A DNA stretch of 64,000 nucleotides from Acinetobacter sp. YWS30-1 (GCF_033558715.1 NZ_CP114606.1:1550001-1614000); one strand, 5' to 3'. Positions 1 to 9,170 are shown, counted from the first letter of the stretch. The notes: generated from the sequence alone by a model not told the origin. A program made the numbers and translations.

Positions 1-405
1 CAGAAGTTCATGAGCGCGGTCTAGAGCTTTTTGATCCGGTTTACCATGTGCCATCATTAACGGCATTAGGACATTGTCTAATGCATTAAAAGCTTGAATC
101 AGATGATGAAACTGAAATACAAATCCAATACTGCTGCCGCGTAATGCGGTACGTGCAGCGTCATCCATACGGCTGGTGGGTTGACCAAGCAGATATAGTT
201 CACCGCTAGTTGGCTGGTCCAATAGACCCAGAATATTCAATAAAGTACTTTTCCCCGAGCCTGAAGGACCAATTAGTGCTGCAAAGTCATTACGTTCAAT
301 ACACAAATCAATGCCATGCAGAACTTCAACCTCATTGGGCTGACCAATATTATAGGATTTACGTAGTGCTTCCAGCCGCAGAACCTCATTCGATGAATCA
401 GACAT
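1..405 (-). CDS. ABC transporter ATP-binding protein, MacB/LolD type (partial, 3' end outside window)
   Basis: This is the N-terminal ~135 residues of an ABC ATPase; the rest lies beyond the left edge. A Walker A motif GPSGSGKST is visible at residues 46-54 and a Q-loop (VFQFHHL) near residue 97. The order 'LLNILGLLDQPTSGEL' after the Walker A is typical of the LolD/MacB/FtsE-like ATPases that power lipoprotein or macrolide-type export. The ATG at 405 overlaps the stop of the upstream permease by 8 bases, so the two are translationally coupled. Together with the permease and the periplasmic adaptor it forms a three-gene exporter operon. The substrate cannot be told from sequence; the signature and Walker B motifs are not in view. 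Confidence 0.9.
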   Translation of the reverse strand, partial: MSDSSNEVLRLEALRKSYNIGQPNEVEVLHGIDLCIERNDFAALIGPSGSGKSTLLNILGLLDQPTSGELYLLGQPTSRMDDAARTALRGSSIGFVFQFHHLIQAFNALDNVLMPLMMAHGKPDQKALDRAHELL

Positions 406-1621
406 GACGAATCGCCTCCACAGGATCAAGTGCCGCAGCACGACGGGATGGTATAGCCGCTGCCACTACACCAGTCAATGTGGCCAGCAATAAAGCCAGC
501 AATAGCAGATTGATTGAAATTGGAATATAGAACAGGCCTGGGCCAAATTCATTAAAGATCCAGACCAGTAAATAACTGACTGCACTGCCGATAATAGACC
601 CCAACAAGCCAAAAATTGCGCCCTGAAACAGGAAAACGCGCAGGATTTGTCTTTGTGTAGCCCCTGTCGCCCTTAAAATGCCAATTTCACGAGTCCGTTG
701 TACGACACTGACTGACAAGACGCTAGCAATACCAAAAGCAACGGATATGGCCACAAAAATAATAATCATATTGGTGGAAAGGCTTTGCGCTGAGATGGCA
801 TTCATTAACTGACCATTGGTTTTAATCCAGCTTTCTGCCTGTAAGGATGTCAAACGCCCGACCTGCGTTGCAATATTTTCTGCTTCAAAAATATCTTCTA
901 CCGTCAGGTCGATTACGGTGATCCCACCTGGCAGGCTGAGTAAGGACTGCGCCTGCTTTAAATCCATATAGACATAGCGCGAATCCAGCTCACGTACTCC
1001 GAGTTCAAAAATCCCGGCAATATTTACGACAGTACTGTTATCCTGCCCAGTATCTAATCGTAGCTTGCTACCCACCTGTACACCCAGATCTTTAGCCAGC
1101 TGACTGCCAATCATTACATCATCTGCACCGACACGTAACTGCCCACTGATCATATATTCTTTGAGTGGAATTATTTTCTGATAACGTTCTGGATCCATGC
1201 CCACCAGCGCAACCGATTCCTGAGCTTCACCACGCTGTGCGAATGCAGGTCCAGAAACTACTGGAGAAACAGCTGTCAATAAAGGCACCTGATCCAAGGT
1301 CGTCACGACCTCTTGCCAATTATTGATAGAGCGTAGTCTTTGGGCCCGTTTATCTTCTAGAACCAGCTGCACAGTGCCTGCGGGTGCGGGTATAACTTGG
1401 TTCACTTCATCGGGAGACAATAAACGGATATGTGCCTGTGTCCCTAAAGTCCTTTCGATGATATTAGACTGCAAGCCCTGTATCAGTGCCGAGATAAAAA
1501 CAATCACAGACACCCCTACAGCAACACCCACTGTAATCATCAGAGACTGCATTCGGCCTTCTCGCAAAAAACTGATTGCGATCTTCCATTCGATCCAGAG
1601 ACGCCCTAGTAATTTTTTCAC
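398..1621 (-). CDS. ABC transporter permease, MacB/FtsX family
   Basis: A 407-residue inner-membrane permease of the MacB/LolC/FtsX class. It has one N-terminal membrane helix (about residues 27-48), a large periplasmic domain of MacB_PCD type (about 50-280), then three C-terminal helices (about 286-308, 330-360 and 370-395). It ends in the family-typical 'PSRRAAALDPVEAIRHV' segment. This four-helix topology belongs to mechanotransmitting ABC systems that drive periplasmic or outer-membrane extrusion rather than import. Its start overlaps the adaptor gene by 4 bases and its stop overlaps the ATPase by 8, so all three are one operon. ATPase and permease are separate polypeptides here, unlike fused MacB. 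No outer-membrane TolC-like gene is adjacent. Confidence 0.92.
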   Translation of the reverse strand: MKKLLGRLWIEWKIAISFLREGRMQSLMITVGVAVGVSVIVFISALIQGLQSNIIERTLGTQAHIRLLSPDEVNQVIPAPAGTVQLVLEDKRAQRLRSINNWQEVVTTLDQVPLLTAVSPVVSGPAFAQRGEAQESVALVGMDPERYQKIIPLKEYMISGQLRVGADDVMIGSQLAKDLGVQVGSKLRLDTGQDNSTVVNIAGIFELGVRELDSRYVYMDLKQAQSLLSLPGGITVIDLTVEDIFEAENIATQVGRLTSLQAESWIKTNGQLMNAISAQSLSTNMIIIFVAISVAFGIASVLSVSVVQRTREIGILRATGATQRQILRVFLFQGAIFGLLGSIIGSAVSYLLVWIFNEFGPGLFYIPISINLLLLALLLATLTGVVAAAIPSRRAAALDPVEAIRHV

Positions 1622-2841
1622 TCGAATTTCACCGGTAATTCGTTTTTATTGCTGACATCATTGTTCTGGTCGGCATAGTTGATTTCTTCGGGCTTAAATC
1701 GAACTCGTGTGCCATCTTTTAAAGTTGAAGTTGCATCTGACAGTACCTGGTCACCCACTTTTAAACCGGAAATCACTTCAGACATGGCAAGTCCGCGCAG
1801 ACCCAGTTTCACTTTTTGTCGCTGGATTTTGCTATCACGTACCAGTAATACGGTGGCCTGATCGCCCTGTACTTTCCCTAGCGCATCATTCGGAATCGCT
1901 AAGGTACGATCACGGCGACCTGTCTCGACATTAACCGATACCGTCATATCCTGACGCAGGAAATCAGGTACCGGATCAACCGATAGACGCACTTCTACCG
2001 TGCCGCGTTGAGGATCGATACTCGGTGCAATAAAATTAATCCGGGCTGGGAAAGGTTTATCCGGGTAAGCATCGGCAATTGCAGCCGCTTTCTGGGACAA
2101 CGCCAGTCGTGACAGATTACGTTCATCCAGTGGTACACGGATTTCGGTATTGCCATCCATTGCAATGGTAAATAAGGTACGTCCTGGCTGAACCAGATCG
2201 CCAGGCTCAACATCACGGGTCAGCACCGTTCCAGCAACAGTTGCCCGGATTTTAGTTTTAGCCAGTTGAGCCTGTGCCACCGAAAGCTGCTCACGCAATG
2301 AGGCCTCTTCTACCTGACCCGGTGCCAGTGCAGCTGCTTTTAAACGCACAGTTTCATAATTATTACGTGCTACCCTTTCTGCCTCTACAGCCTGTTCAAT
2401 TTCTTCTGCCGAAAGGATGCCTGCTTCGGCATTGCGACGACGCGTCGCTTCACGGCTGGCCTGTTCCAGCTGAGCTTTTGCTGAAGCTAACTCTGCTGAG
2501 GCTTGTGGACGGCGATTGGTTGCCAGTTCATTCAATGCGACTTCTGCCTGACGAACTTGGGCTGCCAGTTCATCCGATTTAAGTACAACTAGCAAATCGC
2601 CCGGTTTGACCCGATCGCCTTCCTTGACCCGACGTTCTAGTACCACGCCGGTTACTTCACTACCGACTTGAGCACGTGAAACGGTGATGACCTGCCCGGT
2701 GGCAACCACTGATTGCACCAGCGGCATCGGCTCTAAGGTATAACCTGTGACTTGTGGCCCTTGCCACCAGCGAAATACACCAAATGCAACGAGCAAAATT
2801 AAAAGGATCAGGACAATATATTTATAGCGGATAGCGCGCAA
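1618..2841 (-). CDS. Periplasmic adaptor subunit (HlyD/MacA family membrane fusion protein)
   Basis: A 407-residue adaptor. An N-terminal membrane anchor (about residues 9-24) is followed by a first lipoyl-like half, a helical hairpin rich in Ala, Glu and Gln (about 90-190), the second lipoyl half ('ATVAGTVLTRDVEPGDLVQPG') and beta-barrel/membrane-proximal domains. This is the MacA/RND-adaptor architecture that bridges an inner-membrane pump to a TolC-type duct. It is first in the operon, 4 bases overlapping the permease. The Lys/Glu-rich tail after residue 385 is probably disordered. It could equally serve an export system other than macrolide efflux, so I give no gene symbol. Confidence 0.9.
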   Translation of the reverse strand: MRAIRYKYIVLILLILLVAFGVFRWWQGPQVTGYTLEPMPLVQSVVATGQVITVSRAQVGSEVTGVVLERRVKEGDRVKPGDLLVVLKSDELAAQVRQAEVALNELATNRRPQASAELASAKAQLEQASREATRRRNAEAGILSAEEIEQAVEAERVARNNYETVRLKAAALAPGQVEEASLREQLSVAQAQLAKTKIRATVAGTVLTRDVEPGDLVQPGRTLFTIAMDGNTEIRVPLDERNLSRLALSQKAAAIADAYPDKPFPARINFIAPSIDPQRGTVEVRLSVDPVPDFLRQDMTVSVNVETGRRDRTLAIPNDALGKVQGDQATVLLVRDSKIQRQKVKLGLRGLAMSEVISGLKVGDQVLSDATSTLKDGTRVRFKPEEINYADQNNDVSNKNELPVKFE

Positions 2842-3219
2842 TGTGCTTCTCCATTCTGGTTAAAAGCGCAGTTGTAAAGAAATACTTGTAGCTTATCTAG
2901 CTGTATATTTTAGATTTATTTGGTTGTAAATAAGTTATTGGTTTTATTTTGCAGATTGGTTCCTAAATCGACTTAACTCTGCTGCAATCTACTGAAGGTA
3001 TGTTCCTGCTTATCGCTCTTTTTCTTAAAAAGAAACCCGATATTTCATTCTAGAAGTCGACTTTAAATAGCTCAAACATACAGTTTTAAAGTGTCAATTT
3101 AAGCTAAATGTATAAATGCTAAATCTTGCACAGGTTCTGTTATGAAATGTTGAGTCTAATTTAATCCCAACTAAAAGCTCCTAATATATTTTTTCATCAA
3201 GAGCAATCAAGGAAAGAAT
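2842..3219. other. Divergent intergenic region between the exporter operon and the SDR gene
   Basis: A 378-base AT-rich gap that must contain the promoters for the minus-strand exporter operon and the plus-strand oxidoreductase. I see no convincing ORF, RNA gene or operator palindrome in it. A purine-rich ribosome-binding site (aaggaaag) lies just before the ATG at 3220. Confidence 0.5.
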
Positions 3220-4089
3220 ATGAATAACTATCCTGAAACTCCAGCTTCAACTGAAACCCAAGCCCATCAACCGGGTGGCCAGACTAAAATGGATCCTATC
3301 CCGGAAGTCATTAAAGAAAATTATAAAGGTAGCGATAAATTAAAAGGTAAAGTAGCACTCATTACAGGTGGTGACAGCGGGATCGGTCGCTCTGTATCAG
3401 TCTTATTTGCCCGCGAAGGTGCCGATATTGCCATTTGCTATCTGGATGAAGACCGAGATGCGCTTGATACCAAAAAAATGGTTGAAGCAGAAGGACGCCG
3501 TTGCCTGTTGATTCAATGTGATTTACAGCATCCTGATGAAATCAAAAAAATGGTTGAGCAGACCCTTCAGGAATTTAAAACCATTAATATTCTGGTAAAT
3601 AATGCAGGTGTACAGTATCCGCAGGACAGTATTACTGATATTTCTCCAGACCAGTTATTCAAGACCTTTAATGTCAATATCCTGTCCATGTTCCATCTGA
3701 CTCAGGCGGTGCTTCCGCATATGCAGGCAGGTGACAGTATTATTAATACGACCAGTATCACCAGCTATCATGGACATGACACGCTGATAGACTATTCGAG
3801 TACCAAAGGCGCAATTACTTCATTCACCCGCAGCTTATCTACCAATCTGGCGAAGAATAAAACCGGAATTCGTGTGAATGGTGTTGCACCAGGCCCAATC
3901 TGGACACCACTCATTCCAAGTAGCTTTGATGAAGAACAACTGGAAGATTTTGGTAAACAGACACCAATGGGACGTATGGGACAACCGAGTGAGGTCGCTC
4001 CTGCCTATTTATTTCTGGCCAGTGAAGAAGCCAGCTATATTTCAGGTCAGGTCATTCACGTAAATGGTGGCAGTATTATTAACGGCTAA
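3220..4089 (+). CDS. SDR family NAD(P)-dependent oxidoreductase (YghA/general stress protein 39 type)
   Basis: A 289-residue classical-fold short-chain dehydrogenase with an N-terminal extension of about 40 polar residues. The cofactor motif TGGDSGIGR is at residues 49-57, the NNAG motif at 127-130, the catalytic Tyr192 and Lys196 in YSSTK, with a Ser near 179-180. The extension containing 'KMDPIPEV' and the TGGDSGIGR variant are shared with E. coli YghA and Bacillus general stress protein 39, a group usually stress-linked with poorly defined substrates (aldehydes or ketones). It is monocistronic or heads the small stress-type genes downstream. A ribosome-binding site (aaggaaag) supports the start. 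Confidence 0.9.
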   Translation: MNNYPETPASTETQAHQPGGQTKMDPIPEVIKENYKGSDKLKGKVALITGGDSGIGRSVSVLFAREGADIAICYLDEDRDALDTKKMVEAEGRRCLLIQCDLQHPDEIKKMVEQTLQEFKTINILVNNAGVQYPQDSITDISPDQLFKTFNVNILSMFHLTQAVLPHMQAGDSIINTTSITSYHGHDTLIDYSSTKGAITSFTRSLSTNLAKNKTGIRVNGVAPGPIWTPLIPSSFDEEQLEDFGKQTPMGRMGQPSEVAPAYLFLASEEASYISGQVIHVNGGSIING

Positions 4090-4098
4090 TCAAAGTTT

Positions 4099-4137
4099 GA
4101 AAGTAGATTGCGGTCTTTCTAGCCGTTATCTACTTTC
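4099..4137 (+). terminator. Stem-loop after the SDR gene
   Basis: Nine-base arms gaaagtaga (4099-4107) and tctactttc (4129-4137), with a short inner cgg/ccg pairing, lie 9 bases after the SDR stop. The T-run after it is weak, so intrinsic termination is plausible but not certain. Confidence 0.5.
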
Positions 4138-4317
4138 TTCTAAAATATTTAATACGTTTTAGTTTAGACATCTTTAAAAAAAAAGAATTTGATGGATATC
4201 TATAAAATCCATCTTGTAGCTATAAAACAATTTAAACAAATCCTGACAGATGATTACCCGCATAAAAATCATCCCTTGTTATAGTGATTTCAGACCCTAC
4301 CTGATGAGGATAGTAAA

Positions 4318-4481
4318 ATGCCTAGAGGTGATAAATCAGCTTATACCGAAAAGCAAAAACGGCAAGCTAAGCATATTGAAGACAGTGAAAAGATCGTGGT
4401 CGCTCTGAAGACGAAGCAGAGCGTATTGCCTGGTCGACTGTGAATAAGCAGGACGGCGGTGGCAAGAAAAAGAAAAACTGA
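4318..4481 (+). pseudogene. Small basic 'plasmid stabilization/stress' protein gene, frameshifted
   Basis: The ATG at 4318 opens a reading frame starting MPRGDKSAYTEKQKRQA, the usual N-terminus of a family of ~55-70 residue basic proteins commonly labelled plasmid stabilization proteins in Proteobacteria. The original frame stops at 4441-4443 after 41 codons. Shifting frame near 4394 restores the family's expected C-terminal part: RGRSEDEAERIAW, then STVNKQDGGGKKKKN, ending at 4479-4481. The second half is two bases out of phase with the first (one base lost or two gained). So this is either a recent frameshift mutation or a sequencing error. The label in databases is weak, and the real role of the family is not known to me. 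Confidence 0.7.
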
Positions 4482-4655
4482 GCTATCCAAAGTTCAAGGA
4501 AAGTGATGCTATTGATTTAGCATCATTTCAACTATCCAGATTTTATTCTTTTTATTTTTAAACAATCGAAAAAGTCTGATGGCGTTAGATATTCAGATTC
4601 TTCCGTCTGTTTCTACTGTTTCATCAAATCATTCAAGATAATTTTAAGGAAAAAT

Positions 4656-5333
4656 ATGAAAATTCTGATTGTATTAACCTCCCATGATCAACTTGGCGAA
4701 ACGGGTAAAAAAACCGGATTCTGGCTCGAAGAACTCGCTGCGCCTTATTACACTTTTATTGACGCAGGCGCAGACGTAACTTTGGCTTCTCCCGTGGGTG
4801 GCCAACCACCGCTTGATCCAAAAAGTAATGAACCTGATGCGCAAACCGAAACTACCAAACGTTTTGAAGCAGATGAAGTGGCCATGCAGGCTCTTGCCAA
4901 TACACATAAATTAAGTGAAGTACTAAATCAGGATTTTGATGCGGTCTTTTATCCGGGCGGTCATGGACCGTTATGGGACCTAGCCAATGACCAGAATTCT
5001 ATTTCCTTAATTGAACAGACTCTACAGGCCAATAAACCTGTGGCACTTGTCTGTCATGCACCGGGTGTACTTCGCGATGTTAAGAATGCAGAAGGCCGAC
5101 CTATCGTCGAAGGTAAATCAGTGACTGGCTTTAGTAACACTGAAGAAGATGGTGTTGGCCTGACTGATATTGTGCCTTTTTTAGTTGAAGATACACTGAA
5201 AGAAAAAGGCGGACAGTATTCCAAGGCTGAGGACTGGCAGGTGTATGTACAGCAAGATGGCCTGGTAATTACCGGACAAAATCCGGCATCTTCTGCTGCA
5301 ACGGCTGAGGCCCTATTAAAGTTATTAAAATAA
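4656..5333 (+). CDS. Type 1 glutamine amidotransferase-like protein (DJ-1/PfpI/Hsp31 superfamily)
   Basis: A 225-residue DJ-1/PfpI-fold protein. The nucleophile-elbow Cys133 and adjacent His134 sit in LVCHAPG, and the FYPGGHGPLWD loop (about 98-108) is typical of the Hsp31/HchA-like branch. Members of this branch act as glyoxalase III, deglycase or chaperone-like stress proteins in the cytoplasm. Which of these applies cannot be read from the sequence. It begins at an ATG behind taaggaaa and ends at a strong bidirectional terminator. The neighbourhood of a YghA-type SDR and a small stress protein gene suggests a stress-related set on the plus strand. Confidence 0.9.
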   Translation: MKILIVLTSHDQLGETGKKTGFWLEELAAPYYTFIDAGADVTLASPVGGQPPLDPKSNEPDAQTETTKRFEADEVAMQALANTHKLSEVLNQDFDAVFYPGGHGPLWDLANDQNSISLIEQTLQANKPVALVCHAPGVLRDVKNAEGRPIVEGKSVTGFSNTEEDGVGLTDIVPFLVEDTLKEKGGQYSKAEDWQVYVQQDGLVITGQNPASSAATAEALLKLLK

Positions 5334-5383
5334 GATTTTATCCAGATAAAAGTCATTGTAGGCCAGTTACTTATTTGCTGGTT

Positions 5384-5417
5384 AAAAACCCTGATGTCAT
5401 GTCACATCAGGGTTTTT
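5384..5417. terminator. Bidirectional intrinsic terminator
   Basis: A perfect 14-base stem (5384-5397 with 5404-5417, sequence aaaaaccctgatgt and its complement) and a 6-base loop, with A-run and T-run on its two sides. It separates the plus-strand DJ-1-family gene from the converging minus-strand CoA ligase operon. Confidence 0.9.
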
Positions 5418-5437
5418 ATTAGTTTTATACCGAGATT

Positions 5438-7105
5438 CTAATTCGCTACTGCTGCTGTTGATGCAATATGCTGGGCCAGTAACTCTCTGAGTTTAAATTT
5501 CTGGATTTTCCCAGATGGTGTCATCGGAATCTCATCCCAAATTTCCAAACGTTCTGGAATATATTGCACTGCCAGATTATGGGTTTTCAGGAAATCCACC
5601 AGCTCATTAAAACTTAAAGACTGTGTCGGATCTTTCAACTTGATAATCGCACAGGCACGCTCACCCAGCCGTTCATCTGCATAAGCCACTAAAGCGACCA
5701 CCGCCACATTGGGATGTTTATATAAAAGTGATTCAATTTCTGCGACCGGAATATTTTCACCGCCACGAATGATTACATCCTTTTTACGGCCACAAATCCG
5801 AATATAACCTTTTTCATCCTGATAGGCGATATCGCCCGTATCAAACCAGCCATCTGCATCGGTATCATTTAAATGAGCCCGTTTGAGGTAGCCACCGAAT
5901 CCAGAACAAGCACGAATCATCAAACGACCAGACTCATTTACCGGCTTGGTCTTCCCTGTTTTATCGACAATTTTGACGTCTACACCCGGTAAGGCAATAC
6001 CATCAGTATTAAAAGAACGTTCATCGTCATCTTCTGGACAGGTAGTAGTGACCGCACCACATTCGGTCATCCCCCAAGCTGAAATCACTTTAACCCCTAA
6101 AATTTCCCGGGCTTTTTGTACCAGTGGTCCAGGAATTGGCGCACCGGCACAAAGGAAAATTTTCAGTGAGTCGACTTTGTCATGCTGTTCAGCCACAGTA
6201 TTGGACAGGTCATTCAGGAATGGTGTTGAAGCCATGGTGAAATTCACCTGATGCTGATGAATCAGATCCACGGCTTTGGAGACATCCCAAACATCCTGTA
6301 ATACCACTTTGGTATTGAGCTGAATTGGCATCATCAGACCATACATAAAACCGGTCTGGTGCGCCATCGGTGATGCCATGAGCACCACATCATTTTCAGC
6401 TAAATGCAGTCGCTCTGCATAAGGCACAATATTGGAAAATAAGGTATTGGCGGTATGCATCACGCCTTTCGGTTCACCCGTGGTGCCTGAAGTAAAGATC
6501 AATTGGGTAATATCATCCGGGCCAGATTCCAGCCTATCTAGTTCAGCAATGGCTGCAGCATTCTGTTCCAGACCATGATTCACTAACAGGCAATCAAAAT
6601 TATTTTCGCCTTCACCATTTACTACGACGACATGTTGCAGGGTTTCCAGCTTGCTATGTAGCTGATTGGCCAACTGTTCATGGCTAAAATTGCGGAAAGT
6701 TTTAGGCACAACAAAAACTTTAGATTCGCCATGTTTAAGCATGAATTCCAGTTCACGCTCACGAAATATCGGCATGAGTGGATTCAATACAGCGCCAATA
6801 CGACTACAAGCCAGATACAGCAAGGTAAATTCCCACCAGTTCGGCAACTGGCAAGACACCACATCATTTTTCTCAACACCCAACTGTTTCAAGCCCAGCG
6901 CAATTTTGTTGGTCATGTCCCAAATCTGCTGGTAGCTGAAGGTCTGTTCAGTTTGATTCTCGATCTTAAAACTCACTAAAGCTGTTTTGTCCGGATTTTT
7001 TTCTACCGCACTGCGTAAAAAATCGAGAATTGTTTGATTGAGCCAGTGTCCCTGTTTGAGCATGGCCTCTTTTCTTGTCGGGATTAGAACCGCATCGAAA
7101 TCCAT
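5438..7105 (-). CDS. aliA: Acyl-CoA synthetase, probable cyclohexanecarboxylate-CoA ligase (AliA-like)
   Basis: An ATP-dependent acyl-CoA ligase of the ANL superfamily, 555 residues from the chosen start. The AMP/phosphate loop TSGTTGEPKG is at about 205-214, the hinge-region GWFDTGDIA follows, and the C-terminal catalytic Lys is in PSGKIQK. An upstream in-frame ATG at 7120 exists, but the ATG at 7105 has an AGGAG site 7 bases ahead and is preferred. It lies last in an operon with AliB-, BadI- and BadH-like genes, which makes cyclohexanecarboxylate the likely substrate, activated to cyclohexanecarboxyl-CoA. Sequence alone would also allow a medium-chain fatty acid, so the specificity is inferred from context. 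Confidence 0.82.
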   Translation of the reverse strand: MDFDAVLIPTRKEAMLKQGHWLNQTILDFLRSAVEKNPDKTALVSFKIENQTEQTFSYQQIWDMTNKIALGLKQLGVEKNDVVSCQLPNWWEFTLLYLACSRIGAVLNPLMPIFRERELEFMLKHGESKVFVVPKTFRNFSHEQLANQLHSKLETLQHVVVVNGEGENNFDCLLVNHGLEQNAAAIAELDRLESGPDDITQLIFTSGTTGEPKGVMHTANTLFSNIVPYAERLHLAENDVVLMASPMAHQTGFMYGLMMPIQLNTKVVLQDVWDVSKAVDLIHQHQVNFTMASTPFLNDLSNTVAEQHDKVDSLKIFLCAGAPIPGPLVQKAREILGVKVISAWGMTECGAVTTTCPEDDDERSFNTDGIALPGVDVKIVDKTGKTKPVNESGRLMIRACSGFGGYLKRAHLNDTDADGWFDTGDIAYQDEKGYIRICGRKKDVIIRGGENIPVAEIESLLYKHPNVAVVALVAYADERLGERACAIIKLKDPTQSLSFNELVDFLKTHNLAVQYIPERLEIWDEIPMTPSGKIQKFKLRELLAQHIASTAAVAN

Positions 7106-7159
7106 TCGCTTACTCCTCATTTTTTATAATAGTCTTATTCAGGCTGGGGCGTATTTTCC

Positions 7160-8317
7160 TTAAGCTGGTACAGCCTTACGTCCTGCCTTATGCCGAGCGA
7201 TAATTGTTTTCATGATCTGTGCTGTGCCATCACCAATCTGGAAGCCCAGTACATCACGCATGCGCTGTTCCATCACACCACGGTCATAACCGGCATGACC
7301 GAAAGTCAACAGGCATTGATGAATCACATCATAGGCCAGTTTCGGCCCCCACCATTTACACATGCCAGCTTCAGAGGTATGTGGCAGATGATTGTCTTTA
7401 AGCCATAAGGTTTGCAGGCACAGTAATCGTGCAGCTTCCACCTGAGTTTCATATTCTGCTAACGGATGAGAAACACCCTGGAAAGCAGTAAGTGGCTGAC
7501 CAAAAGCTTCACGTTGTGCAGCATATTCCCATGCCTCATCCAGACTGACGCGTGCAACCGCCAAAACTTGCAAACCAATCAGGGCACGCGAGAAATCAAA
7601 GCCTTGCATGACCTGAACGAAACCTTTGTTTTCATCGCCTAAACGGTGATTTACTGGTACACGAACATTATCAAAGAAGATCGAACCGCGACCAATCGCA
7701 CGCTGGCCATGACAATCAAAACGTGTCGTGCTAATGCCTGGTAAATTCATTGGTACCAGTAAGGCGGTTACGCCATGTGCGCCACTTTCATTTGAACCAG
7801 TGCGGCCGAAAACCACTGAAGCATCTGCCTGATCGGCTGCTGAAATCGAAGTCTTTTCACCGTTAATGACATATTCATCGCCATCACGTTCAATCTTTAA
7901 ACGTAAGTTGGCAGCATCTGAACCACCACGCGGTTCGGTCAGCGCAATTGAGAAAATCGCTTCACCAGCGGTCAGTTTTTTTAACCATGGCTCCACCACT
8001 TCAGGCTGTCCATGTTCTGCCAGAATCTGACCATTTAAAGAAGCCAGCAAGTTGATATAGGAAAAACTTAAGTCTGCTTTGGCAATGGCTTCATGGATAA
8101 TCCCTGCCGCCAGTCGGCCCATGCCCTGACCGCCGTATTGTTCCGGCAGTTCTGGTGCAATAAAGCCCATTTCACCCATCTTTTTCACCAGATCACGATC
8201 AAAGACTCGGCTTTGGTCGCGCTCCAGAAATCCCGGAGCCACATATTTCTGGGCAAACTTTTCTGCCGTTTCAGCTAAAAATTCTAGATCTTCGGTGATA
8301 TAAGGATTCTTTTTCAT
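7160..8317 (-). CDS. aliB: Acyl-CoA dehydrogenase, probable cyclohexanecarboxyl-CoA dehydrogenase (AliB-like)
   Basis: A 385-residue FAD-dependent acyl-CoA dehydrogenase of normal length. It has the family features FSIALTEPRGGSDA (flavin/substrate loop) and REAFGQPLTAFQG. In the C-terminal motif that normally reads YEGTxQ this protein has GDGTAQ (Asp363 in place of the usual catalytic Glu). It is 12 bases downstream of the BadI-like gene and 54 bases upstream of the ligase. In the Rhodopseudomonas alicyclic pathway AliB oxidises cyclohexanecarboxyl-CoA to the 1-ene; the operon context supports that role here. A good ribosome-binding site (aaggag) precedes the ATG. Confidence 0.82.
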   Translation of the reverse strand: MKKNPYITEDLEFLAETAEKFAQKYVAPGFLERDQSRVFDRDLVKKMGEMGFIAPELPEQYGGQGMGRLAAGIIHEAIAKADLSFSYINLLASLNGQILAEHGQPEVVEPWLKKLTAGEAIFSIALTEPRGGSDAANLRLKIERDGDEYVINGEKTSISAADQADASVVFGRTGSNESGAHGVTALLVPMNLPGISTTRFDCHGQRAIGRGSIFFDNVRVPVNHRLGDENKGFVQVMQGFDFSRALIGLQVLAVARVSLDEAWEYAAQREAFGQPLTAFQGVSHPLAEYETQVEAARLLCLQTLWLKDNHLPHTSEAGMCKWWGPKLAYDVIHQCLLTFGHAGYDRGVMEQRMRDVLGFQIGDGTAQIMKTIIARHKAGRKAVPA

Positions 8318-8329
8318 TGATCAGTCTCC

Positions 8330-9118
8330 TTATTTGGCATATTTACGGAATTCAGGCTGACGTTTTTCTTTCAGTGCATTGACGCCTTCACGAGACTCTT
8401 CGGTATCGTAATAAAGTTTTAGCGCATACATGCCCATGCCAGCGATCCCTGCCTGATGTGCGGTATCCATATTGAAACTGCGTTTGGCAATCGCGATTGC
8501 GGTCGGACTACGCTGACAGATTTCTTCGCCCCATGCCTGAACTTCTGCATCAAGTTGATCTGCCGGCACACATTTATTGGCCAAGCCAATTTCAACCGCT
8601 TCCTTACCAGAATAACGACGGCACATATACCAAATTTCACGGGCTTTCTTCTCACCCACGACACGCGCTAAAAATGCCGTGCCATAACCAGGATCAACAG
8701 ATCCCATCTTTGGTCCGACCTGACCGAAAATGGCTTTATCTGAGCAGATCGTCAGATCACAAATGGTTGCCAGTACATTACCACCACCAATTGCATAACC
8801 TTGTACACGCGCAATCACCGGTTTTGGGACATCACGAATGGCGGTATGCAATTCTTCCATCGGTAAACCAATGGTACCGCGACCGTCATAATTTCCATCA
8901 TGCGCAGACTGATCACCACCGGTACAGAAGGCTTTTTCACCCGCGCCAGCCAGTACAATCGCACCAACGTTACGGTCATAGCCTGCCTTATTTAAAGCCT
9001 TGATCAGTTCATCACAGGTCGTACCACGAAAGGCATTCATTTTTTCTGGACGGTTAATCGTGATCCAGGCTACACCGTTTTTTACTTCATATAAGATATC
9101 TTCAAAATTCATGTTCAT
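8330..9118 (-). CDS. badI: 2-ketocyclohexanecarboxyl-CoA hydrolase (BadI-like)
   Basis: A 262-residue crotonase-fold enzyme closely resembling, as I remember it, Rhodopseudomonas palustris BadI over its full length. Shared stretches include NAFRGTTCDELIKAL, FCTGGDQSxHDGNYDGRGT and GQVGPKMGSVDPGYG. BadI is a MenB-like member that opens the ring of 2-ketocyclohexanecarboxyl-CoA by hydrolytic C-C cleavage, giving pimeloyl-CoA. Asp142 in SVDPGYG corresponds to the MenB-type active-site region. Generic annotation would call this an enoyl-CoA hydratase or naphthoate synthase, but no menaquinone genes are nearby and the flanking genes fit the alicyclic pathway. Two ATG codons (9118, 9112) are possible; 9118 has aggacgta directly before it. 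Confidence 0.9.
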   Translation of the reverse strand: MNMNFEDILYEVKNGVAWITINRPEKMNAFRGTTCDELIKALNKAGYDRNVGAIVLAGAGEKAFCTGGDQSAHDGNYDGRGTIGLPMEELHTAIRDVPKPVIARVQGYAIGGGNVLATICDLTICSDKAIFGQVGPKMGSVDPGYGTAFLARVVGEKKAREIWYMCRRYSGKEAVEIGLANKCVPADQLDAEVQAWGEEICQRSPTAIAIAKRSFNMDTAHQAGIAGMGMYALKLYYDTEESREGVNALKEKRQPEFRKYAK

Positions 9119-9170
9119 TACGTCCTGTACTGTTTTATCTGTCTAATTTATTGTCGATTAATTTGATGCT

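Noticed and set aside
8497..9003. Open frame of 168 codons on the plus strand inside badI
   Set aside because: It is opposite a well-conserved crotonase gene, has no recognisable domain and a composition (His, Arg, Ser) typical of an antisense shadow.
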